Shown one piece after another: positions 26,064 to 34,500 of a stretch of DNA of 64,000 bases. Numbering within the stretch: position 1 is the stretch's first letter; every line of letters begins with the position of its first letter. The DNA comes from Bacteroidales bacterium. Its GTDB lineage: Bacteria; Bacteroidota; Bacteroidia; Bacteroidales; F082. A model generated the notes under the pieces. It searched no databases. It had not been told where the DNA came from and worked only from the letters and a program-made list of their open reading frames with translations. The stretch spans positions 142,781 through 206,780 of the forward strand of contig JAFTXI010000030.1 of the NCBI GenBank assembly GCA_017461665.1, read 5' to 3'. A program made the translations under genes and the position numbers.

Positions 26064-27188
26064 ATGAATGGAATATATATTCACGTGCCTTTTTGCAAGA
26101 GCAAATGTGCCTACTGCAATTTCTTTTCTTTGGCTTCGAAAAGTAAGATAAAAGATTATGTAAAAGCATTGAAAAATGAGATTTCCTTTCGTAGAAATTA
26201 TCTTGATGATGAAGCTATTAGGACGATTTACTTCGGAGGTGGAACGCCGTCTCTTCTTCCGATAAGTTCTATTGAGGAAATTATAAATCTTCTACATCAT
26301 AACTATAATGTTGATTCTAACCCGGAGATAACTCTTGAGATAAATCCCGATACTATTGATAAAGAGAAAATGTTATCTTTAAAAGAGATGGGTGTCAATA
26401 GGATGAGCGTTGGAATTCAGAGTTTCTTCGACGATGACCTAAAATATCTCGGACGACGTCACGATTCTAATCACGCGTTGCAAGTCTTGGAAAACTTAAT
26501 AAATGTTAATTTCGATAAAATAACTCTCGACCTGATTTATGGAATCCCGACTCTGACAGAAGAAAAATGGAATAAGAACTTGGATATTTTCTTCGCGACA
26601 GGATTTTCTCATCTCTCGGCTTACGCCTTGACAGTTGAACCGAAAACTATACTCGGACAAAGAATAAACAAAGGTGATTTACAAGATGTTAGTGAAGAAG
26701 AAACAATAAATCATTATAATATCTTAGTTGAGCGTACAAAAGAACAAGGTTTTGAACATTACGAGATTTCCAACTTTGCCAAACCCGATTGTCGTTCACT
26801 TCATAACAGCATTTATTGGAGTGATGGGAAGTATCTTGGCCTCGGACCTTCGGCTCATTCATACGACGGAAATTCTCGTCAGTGGAATGTCTCCAATCTC
26901 TCTCAATACATAAAACTCGCCGGAAAATCAGACGATTGTTTTGAAAAAGAAATACTTACTTTAGACGATAAATACAACGAATATGTGATGACTTCACTTC
27001 GTACTTCTTGGGGTTGTAATGTTGAAAAGATAAAATTACATTACGGTATAAAATATGCCGATTTTTTCTTAAAAAATGTTAAAAAGTATATCGAGTCAGG
27101 AGTGATGTTAATAAATGACAATAACTATTTTCTCTCTGAAAAGGGCAAATTATTCGCCGACGGAATAGCCTCAGATTTATTTTTATAA
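26064..27188 (+). CDS. hemW: Radical SAM protein HemW (coproporphyrinogen III oxidase-like heme chaperone)
   Basis: The radical SAM cluster motif is CKSKCAYCNF (CxxxCxxC) right after YIHVPF, as in HemW rather than HemN. IYFGGGTPSLLP (SAM glycine motif), EINPDTID and NRMSVGIQSFFDDDLKYLGR are family signatures, and the C-terminal HemN domain includes YEISNFAKP and LGLGPSAHSY. HemW is thought to hold and deliver heme rather than make it. The start at 26064 gives the canonical MNGIYIHVPF beginning; the frame opens 13 codons earlier, upstream of the promoter element. Confidence 0.92.
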   Translation: MNGIYIHVPFCKSKCAYCNFFSLASKSKIKDYVKALKNEISFRRNYLDDEAIRTIYFGGGTPSLLPISSIEEIINLLHHNYNVDSNPEITLEINPDTIDKEKMLSLKEMGVNRMSVGIQSFFDDDLKYLGRRHDSNHALQVLENLINVNFDKITLDLIYGIPTLTEEKWNKNLDIFFATGFSHLSAYALTVEPKTILGQRINKGDLQDVSEEETINHYNILVERTKEQGFEHYEISNFAKPDCRSLHNSIYWSDGKYLGLGPSAHSYDGNSRQWNVSNLSQYIKLAGKSDDCFEKEILTLDDKYNEYVMTSLRTSWGCNVEKIKLHYGIKYADFFLKNVKKYIESGVMLINDNNYFLSEKGKLFADGIASDLFL

Positions 27189-27277
27189 ATTTGAAATAAA
27201 GTGAATTTACTACTATATTTTTTCTTAACTTTACACCCGTAAAAATGTAAAGCTACAAATTATTAAAACTATTAGTT

Positions 27278-27346
27278 ATGAGTAAGTTCCGTAAATTTAT
27301 AACCATCTTTTTGTTGGTTATCGGCATTATTGTGACTAATAACTGA
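27278..27346 (+). CDS. Possible small single-span membrane peptide (22 aa)
   Basis: A short frame reads MSKFRKFITIF followed by LLVIGIIVTNN and TGA. It has a basic start and one hydrophobic span, follows a promoter-like TAACTTTA, and ends 29 nt before the M49-like lipoprotein gene. I do not recognise it. It could be a small membrane protein, a translated leader or a decayed signal sequence. Low confidence because of length. Confidence 0.3.
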   Translation: MSKFRKFITIFLLVIGIIVTNN

Positions 27347-27374
27347 CGGCTGACAATTGACAAAATTAAAAAAT

Positions 27375-29015
27375 ATGAAAATTAAAAACTTAGTAATGAT
27401 TTTAACATTGGCATCAGTGACCATTAGTTGCGCTGATTCAAAAAAAGAAACAAAAACTAACTATTCTGACCTTACAAAACAATATGCTAAGGTTCAATTG
27501 ACTTCCGACATTACTCATTTATCTGACAATGAGAAACAAATGTTGAACTATCTCTATGAAATCGGTAATATCATGGACGATATTTTCTGGACTCAGAATT
27601 ACGGTGGAGATAAGGAGACATTCTTAAATTCTATCGAAGATGCCGACGCTCGTCAGTTTGCAGAAATTAACTATGGTCCTTGGAATCATTTCGACAACCT
27701 CGCTTCTTTCCTTCCTGAATATGGCACAATGCCAGCTGGTGCAGGTTTCTATCCTGCCGACATGACGAAAGAAGAGTTTGAGGCATGGGATAATCCTGAT
27801 AAAACAAGTCAATACACTTTGATTACACGCGACGAAAACGGTCAGCTTCAAGCTGTTTGGTTTCACGATGCTTACGCAGAACAAATCAATAAAGCTGCCG
27901 ACCTTTTAATGAAAGCTGCTGACCTCGCAGGCGATAAAGAGTTTGCAGATTACTTGCGTCTCAGAGCAAAAGCCTTGCTGACCGACGATTACTTTGAAAG
28001 CGACATGGCATGGATGGACGTCCGTAACAACAACGTTGACTTCGTTGTAGGTCCAATCGAAAATTATGTCGATGCTCTCTACGGTTATAAATCAGCTCAT
28101 GAAGCATTTATCTTAATCAAAGACCAAGACTGGAGCAAGAAACTCGCTCATTACGCAGGCTTCCTCCCTGAGTTACAGACGCAACTTCCTGTAGCACCGG
28201 AATATAAACAAGAAAAACCAGGCGCCGACGCCGACCTCGCAGTATATGATGCAGTGTTCTATGGCGGCGACTGTAACATGGCTGGCAAGACTATCGCTAT
28301 CAACTTGCCAAACGACGAAAGAGTACAACTTCAAAAAGGAACTCGTAAGCTTCAACTCAAAAACGCTATGAAAGCTAAGTTCGACAATATCTTGGTTCCA
28401 ATCTCCGACGTTCTTATGACACCTGAGTCACGCCAAAACATCAAATTCGATGCTTTCTTCGCAAACGTCATGTTCCACGAAGTGGCTCACGGCATGGGTA
28501 TCAAAAACACTTTAGATGGTAAAGGTACTGTTCGCCACGCTCTTAAAGAACAATATTCAGCTATCGAAGAAGCTAAAGCCGATATCCTCGGTCTTTATTT
28601 GGTGACAAAACTCTCAGAGATGGGCGAATATACAAACTCAACTTTGGAAGAAAACTACACTACTTTCATGGCAGGTATCTTCCGTTCGGTACGCTTCGGT
28701 GCATCAAGTGCTCACGGTAAAGCTAATATGCTTACCTTCAATTTCTTGGAAAATGAAGGCGCATTCACTCGTAATGAAGAAGGCTTATATGCAATCAACT
28801 TTGAAGCAATGAAAGACGCTGTTGCTAAATTAGGAGGCGAAATCCTTAAAGCTCAAGGCGATGGCGACTACGAATTTGTTAAAGAATGGATTGCTACCGA
28901 CGGCGTTATCAAGCCAACTTTACAAGCCGACTTGGATAAGGTAAACGGAATGGGTATTCCAAAAGACATCTATTATGAAATGTCAGCTGACCTCTTAATA
29001 GACAATAGTAAATAA
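27375..29015 (+). CDS. M49-like (dipeptidyl-peptidase 3 family) zinc peptidase lipoprotein
   Basis: A lipoprotein-type signal (MKIKNLVMILTLASVTISC, Cys at residue 19) precedes a domain resembling the DPP III fold. The zinc site reads FHEVAHGMGI (H368, E369, H372), followed by the likely third ligand in AIEEAKADILGLYL (E398/E399). Canonical M49 enzymes have HEXXGH, so this one belongs to the shorter HEXXH-type relatives common in Bacteroidota. It probably trims peptides on the periplasmic or surface side. The start at 27375 gives the lipoprotein signal; an upstream ATG at 27357 lies in a repeat-like ACAATTGACA segment. Codon use is biased toward C-ending codons, suggesting high expression. Confidence 0.82.
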   Translation: MKIKNLVMILTLASVTISCADSKKETKTNYSDLTKQYAKVQLTSDITHLSDNEKQMLNYLYEIGNIMDDIFWTQNYGGDKETFLNSIEDADARQFAEINYGPWNHFDNLASFLPEYGTMPAGAGFYPADMTKEEFEAWDNPDKTSQYTLITRDENGQLQAVWFHDAYAEQINKAADLLMKAADLAGDKEFADYLRLRAKALLTDDYFESDMAWMDVRNNNVDFVVGPIENYVDALYGYKSAHEAFILIKDQDWSKKLAHYAGFLPELQTQLPVAPEYKQEKPGADADLAVYDAVFYGGDCNMAGKTIAINLPNDERVQLQKGTRKLQLKNAMKAKFDNILVPISDVLMTPESRQNIKFDAFFANVMFHEVAHGMGIKNTLDGKGTVRHALKEQYSAIEEAKADILGLYLVTKLSEMGEYTNSTLEENYTTFMAGIFRSVRFGASSAHGKANMLTFNFLENEGAFTRNEEGLYAINFEAMKDAVAKLGGEILKAQGDGDYEFVKEWIATDGVIKPTLQADLDKVNGMGIPKDIYYEMSADLLIDNSK

Positions 29016-29031
29016 TTGACAATTAACAATA

Positions 29032-29086
29032 GTAGAGACGTATCAATTTCACCAAAGAAATAAACAATATGAAATTGCTGCGTCTC
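29032..29086 (+). repeat. GAGACG stem-loop element, full-length
   Basis: GTAGAGACGTATCAATTTCA pairs with TGAAATTGCTGCGTCTC; the inner arms CAATTTCA/TGAAATTG match perfectly and differ from other copies. The loop carries ACC and AATAAACAAT. It lies between the M49-like and S46 genes in sense orientation. Confidence 0.8.
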
Positions 29087-29132
29087 TAAATGAATTGAAA
29101 TTACATTAACAATCAAATAATTAACATTAAAA

Positions 29133-31388
29133 ATGAAAAAAGTATTCTTATTTGTTGCCCTTGCAGTATTTTCATTAGTGGGCAAAGTACACGCTGACGA
29201 AGGAATGTGGCTTCCTATGTTCGTCGAGCGTTTGAATTATGTTGACATGGAAAAAATGGGTCTTCAACTTACTCCTGAAGAACTCTACAGTATCAACAAC
29301 AGCAGTTTGAAAGACGCTATCGTCGGTTTGTCAAACGGCGATAGACCTCGTGGCTTCTTCTGTACAGGCGAAATCGTTTCTCAAAACAGCCTTATGTTTA
29401 CCAACCACCACTGTGGTTACAGCTCAATCCAAAAACTCAGTACAGTAGAACACGACTATCTCACAGACGGTTTCTGGGCTAAAGATTTCAGCGAAGAACT
29501 TCCTGCTGAAGGTGTTTCTGCTTCTTTCTTAGTTCGTATGGAAGACGTTACAGAACGCATGCTCGGCGCTGTTAACGACACAATGGACTGGACAGAACGC
29601 AACGCTGCCATCGACGCTGCTGCTAAAGAATTGGAAGCTGCTGCCTCAGAAGATGGTAAATATAACCCTGTCGTAAAAGGTTTCTTTGAAGGTAACGAAT
29701 ATTATATGTTCGTATATCAAGTGTTTACGGATGTTCGCCTCGTAGGTACTCCTCCTTCATCAATAGGTAAATTCGGCGGCGACACCGACAACTGGATGTG
29801 GCCTCGTCACACTGGCGACTTCTCTATCTTCCGCGTTTACGCTGACGCCAACGGTAATCCTGCTCCTTATTCTCCTGAAAACAAACCTCTTACTCCAAAA
29901 CATCACCTCCCAGTCTCATTGGACGGCATCCAAAAAGACGACTTCACAATGATTTGGGGTTTCCCAGGAACAACAGAACGTTACATGACTTCTTACGGTA
30001 TCAACTATAATGTTGACATATTCTATCCAATCATTCACGACATCTTCAAACTCCAAACTGATGTCATGGACGAATTCATGCAAAAAGACGCTTCCGTAAA
30101 TATCATGTACGCTGACGACAAAGCTGGTCTCGCTAATACATGGAAGAACTTTGAAGGTCAGATGATTATGCTCCGTAAAAATAAAGTCGCTGAAACAAAG
30201 GCTGAACTCGAAGCTCAATTCGCAGCATGGGTAAATGCTAATCCAAACCGCGTTAAAGAATACGGCGAAGTGTTGCAAACTTTAGCTGACAGCTACGCTC
30301 TCGTTTCTCAAATCAGCTCTTCTATCTATTATCCTAACTACGTCGCAATGACAGGCCCTATCGGTATCTCTGCAGAATTCGGACAATATGCAGCTGACGC
30401 ACAAAGTAAAGATAAAGAAGTAGCTAAGGCTGCAGCAGAAGCTCTTAAAGAAATAGACGCTGAAGCTTTCTTCGCTGAGACATACAAACCATTAGAAGAC
30501 AAGACTTTAGTCGAGATGTTAAAATTATATTACAACACCTTCGACGCTGAAGCAAATCCAGAATTTTACAAGTTAGTCGATAAGAAATATAAAGGTGACG
30601 TTGTTGCTTTGGCAAACGACATCTTGGAAAATTCAATCTTCGCTACTCCGGAGTCTATCAAGGCTTTCATCGAAAAACCTAATGCTAAGAAAGTTGAAAA
30701 AGACATTGCTTATCAAGTTTATAACGCAATGGTAGGTCAAATTGTTAACAGTATCGTTCCTTATCGTTTGGCAATGCAAAGCATCGACGAAAACAATCAC
30801 CTCTTCGTTAAAGGCTTACGCGAGTTTTACGCTGAGGCACAACCAGAAAAATCTTTATATCCAGATGCAAACTCAACATTACGTATGAGCTACGGTTCTG
30901 TTCAAGATTATCAACCAGCTGACGCTATCCACTACGATTACATCTGTACAGCTAACGGTATCCTCGAAAAATATGTCCCAGACGACTATGAATTCGATGT
31001 GCCACAAAGACTCTTGGATCTTATCGAAGCAAGAGACTTCGGTCAATATGCTGACGAAAACGGCGAGTTGGTCGTTTGCTTCCTTTCAACAAACGACATC
31101 ACTGGCGGTAACTCAGGTAGTCCAATCATGAACAGCAGAGGCGAACTCATCGGTCTTGCTTTTGACGGTAACTGGGAAGCTATGAGCGGCGACGTCAATT
31201 TCGAACCTAACTTGCAACGCACAATCAATGTTGACGCACGTTACGTATTGTTCGTCATCGACAAATTCGCTGGTGCAACAAACCTCATCGAAGAATTGAC
31301 AATCGTCAAGACTCCAAAATGTTGCAAAGAAGGAACTCATGAATGCTGCAAAAAAGAAGCAGAAGTTGAGACAACAACAGAGGAATAA
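29133..31388 (+). CDS. S46 family dipeptidyl peptidase, DPP7 type
   Basis: After a signal peptide (MKKVFLFVALAVFSLVGKVH) the mature N-terminus reads DEGMWLPMFVERLN, typical of S46. The catalytic His lies in TNHHCGYSSIQ (residues 90-100), the Asp probably in WPRHTGDFSIFRVYAD, and the Ser is S661 in GGNSGSPIMN. The residue that decides specificity, 18 after the Ser, is Gly (G679, in AFDGNWEAMSGD) as in DPP7, which prefers hydrophobic P1; DPP11 has Arg there. A cysteine-rich acidic tail (KCCKEGTHECCKKEAEVE) is added at the end. It probably works with DPP IV and the M49-like enzyme to make dipeptides. Codon bias suggests high expression. Confidence 0.92.
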   Translation: MKKVFLFVALAVFSLVGKVHADEGMWLPMFVERLNYVDMEKMGLQLTPEELYSINNSSLKDAIVGLSNGDRPRGFFCTGEIVSQNSLMFTNHHCGYSSIQKLSTVEHDYLTDGFWAKDFSEELPAEGVSASFLVRMEDVTERMLGAVNDTMDWTERNAAIDAAAKELEAAASEDGKYNPVVKGFFEGNEYYMFVYQVFTDVRLVGTPPSSIGKFGGDTDNWMWPRHTGDFSIFRVYADANGNPAPYSPENKPLTPKHHLPVSLDGIQKDDFTMIWGFPGTTERYMTSYGINYNVDIFYPIIHDIFKLQTDVMDEFMQKDASVNIMYADDKAGLANTWKNFEGQMIMLRKNKVAETKAELEAQFAAWVNANPNRVKEYGEVLQTLADSYALVSQISSSIYYPNYVAMTGPIGISAEFGQYAADAQSKDKEVAKAAAEALKEIDAEAFFAETYKPLEDKTLVEMLKLYYNTFDAEANPEFYKLVDKKYKGDVVALANDILENSIFATPESIKAFIEKPNAKKVEKDIAYQVYNAMVGQIVNSIVPYRLAMQSIDENNHLFVKGLREFYAEAQPEKSLYPDANSTLRMSYGSVQDYQPADAIHYDYICTANGILEKYVPDDYEFDVPQRLLDLIEARDFGQYADENGELVVCFLSTNDITGGNSGSPIMNSRGELIGLAFDGNWEAMSGDVNFEPNLQRTINVDARYVLFVIDKFAGATNLIEELTIVKTPKCCKEGTHECCKKEAEVETTTEE

Positions 31389-31393
31389 TATTT

Positions 31394-31488
31394 CTGTCCA
31401 CGAATTGGCACTAATTAACAATAATTTCTTTCGTGTTGATTGGTGTTGATTCGTGGTTTTTGATTCTGTCCACGAATTGACGCTAATA
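31394..31488. repeat. CTGTCCACGAATTG repeat pair with inner inverted arm
   Basis: CTGTCCACGAATTGGCACTA at 31394 recurs as CTGTCCACGAATTGACGCTA at 31466. Between them ATTCGTGG (31449-31456) is the inverse of CCACGAAT (31398-31405), so a hairpin can form. It fills most of the S46-to-macroglobulin gap. Confidence 0.6.
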
Positions 31489-31540
31489 TTTTTTTGGGGT
31501 CACAACTCGATTTTTGTTGAAGAATAATACCTTTTCACAA

Positions 31541-31548
31541 TAATTTTG
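31541..31548 (+). promoter_or_regulatory. -7 element for the alpha-2-macroglobulin gene
   Basis: TAATTTTG matches TAnnTTTG 43 nt before the ATG at 31592. Confidence 0.45.
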
Positions 31549-31591
31549 GTCTTTATTTTGTTATTTTTTATGTTCTCAAAATATAACAATA

Positions 31592-34500
31592 ATGAAGACC
31601 AATTTTTTATTAGTAATAATTGCTTTGTCTCTCTTTTTAAATGTCAAAGCACAATCATACAACGATTTATGGAAAAATCTTAATGAAAATTTAGAAAATA
31701 ACCTTCCTAAATCAGCAGCTACTATTTTAGACGAAATAGAACTTAAAGCTGTAAATGAGAACGACCAGAAAGAATTGTTGAAAACCTTCCTCTATCGCTT
31801 CAGGATTTTTTATTTGGAAAACGATGAGGCTGTAGAAGCTTCGATAAAGTTCGCCGAAGAAAATATCTCTCGCCTCCAAGAACCTGAAAGAGCGATATTT
31901 AACATAGCAATCGCATCTATCTATGAAATTCGTCAACAGACAACAGACAACAGACAACAGACTTCGTCCATAGAGCTTTGGGAAAACGCTTTCTCCGATA
32001 TAGAATCCTTACAGAAAAACACAACAGAATCATACAAAGATATTTTAACGATTTACGATAAAATGGCAGATATTGATTTCAATATCGAACCTACACTCTA
32101 CGATTATGTTACTCATAAAATCATTCTCTTTGTAGAGACGTCTTATCAAGGCGATTCAAACTTCAATATTCCAGATTTATACCAGAATCTTATTGATTTC
32201 GATAAGAAAAATAATTACACCGATGCTGCTATTTATAACGAGATTCAAAAATTAAAATGTGAATATAATAACTCAGACGACTTTGAAACTTATTTCAATT
32301 CCTTAGAAAATATTAAGAAAGATAACATCGATAATCCACTTGTGACTTCGGTGATGGCTTTGCAGGCTGAAGCGATTTCTCACGTAGAGACGTACGTCAG
32401 TACGTCTGATATATCCAACAAACAAAAGGTATTGGACATTTGTAATGAAGCAATTGAGTTGTTTCCTGAAAGTAAAGGTGCGAAACAATGTGAATCAATA
32501 CGTTCTGAGATTTTACAAAAAGAATTGTTATTATCGATGCAGAATGTGCAAATTCCGAATAAAGATATTACCGCAGAATTGACTTACAGAAATCTGACAA
32601 ATCCTCATTATAGAATATATAAGGTGTCGCAGAAGGATTTGGAAAAACTTAATAAAAGTTATGATAACAGCGAACTTGTAAAGGAACTTTTTAAGAAAGA
32701 ATTGATAGCTGAAAATCATATAGAGATTTTGGATAAGAAAGATTATCAAGAATATACGCTTAATATAAAATTACCAAAATTAGATTATGGAACTTATTTT
32801 ATTATGTTTTCTAAAGATGATAATTTCTCCATGAAAGAAGACGAACTTCCTGCTATTCATCTTTTTCAAGTAAGTAACTTAAGTTTTGTCACGACGAAGG
32901 AAGATGAAGATTTTGTGATATATGTCCTTGACAGAGACAGTGGTAAACCTTTGGAAAATGTAAATGTTAATATTTATAAACAAACTTACGATTATGATAA
33001 AAGGAAGTACGTAAATACAACATTAGCAGATTTGACTACCGATAAAAATGGAACTGCTAAGATTCCGTACGTAGAGAATAACTCGTTCTATGTCAATCTT
33101 TTTAAAGATGGCGATATGCTTTCTGATAGATATATGTATTTTTATAATTATCCTAATAAGGATGAAAAAAAAGAAAAAACTTTCTTCTTTACCGACAGAG
33201 CGATTTATCGTCCGGGGCAGACAGTTCATTTCAAAGGTGTAATTCTTAATGAAAATTTACAAAAGAAGGAATTGTTTGTAGGAAAAGAAACGACAGTTAT
33301 CTTAAAAGATTCTAATTGGCAAGATGTTGCTTCGCAGACTTTTACGACAAATGAGTTTGGTTCTTTCGATGGAAGTTTCGTAATTCCGAATAATGTTTCT
33401 AATGGATATTTTCAGATTAAGAATGAGAGTGGAAGTATAGGTTTTAAGGTGGAGGAATATAAACGTCCGACTTTTGAAATTACTTTTGAAAATCCAGATA
33501 AGTCGTTTAAACTCAATGATGAAGTTGAACTGTCGGGAAGTGTGAGAGCATACGCAGGATTTGGATTGGATAATGTTAATTATAAATATAAAGTGGTTCG
33601 TCGCACATATTTTCCTTATCGTTATTGGAGGTTTGCGAATTATTATGATAATGAAAAACAGATCGTTTTTGGTGATGGAACAACTGATAAAAAAGGAGAC
33701 TTCAATATCAACTTTAAACTTGTTTTTGACGAGAAAGAAAAAGATAAACTTCCTGTTTATGAATATATTGTGACTATTGATGTGACCAATGCACAAGGCG
33801 AGACGCAGTCAAAAACATACACATTAAAAGCTTCCGACATCGACTTGATTATCGACGTTAATAATAGGAGTGAAATTGTTTTCAGAGATAGTTTAGATTT
33901 ATTGACATTTGATGTTAAAAATCTTAAAGAAAATCCTGTCGAAGCAAAGTTAATAAGGAAGGTTTATAGACTTGATTCGAGCAAGTCAAAGGTCACTGAG
34001 CCTGTTGAAATGACCGGCGTATTGACAAGCTCAACGACCAAGTCAAAATACTTAATTTACAATGACACAATCAATGTCAATGGCAGTTATGCCTTATTCC
34101 CAAATGTTAAAAATCTTGTGAATATTGGCAGACATGTAGTTGAATTGATTTCTGTTGACAACGAAAATGTTAAGACTTCTGTTAGATTGACAATCATTGA
34201 TTTAGAAAGCGATGAGATGCCATGCGATACAATGTGTATTTCTTATTGTGACAAAGAGTCAGCGCAACCGAGTGAAGATGTTAATTTTTATTTAGGAAGT
34301 TCTGCCAAAGATGTCAATGTTTATGTCATGATAAAACATGGTAACGAAATTCGTTATTATAAACGTAAGACCATAAGCGATAAAGTCTTGAAGTTTTCAT
34401 ATAAGATAAAAGAAGAAGATAGAGGAAGAATCTCGTTCCAGGCTTTCTTTGTGAAAAACAATACTATTAATATTGTACAGCAGGATGTTTTGGTCCCTTA

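Noticed and set aside
33302-33796. 164-codon minus-strand frame opposite the macroglobulin gene
   Set aside because: Low-complexity Ile/Phe-rich shadow of an MG-domain coding region.
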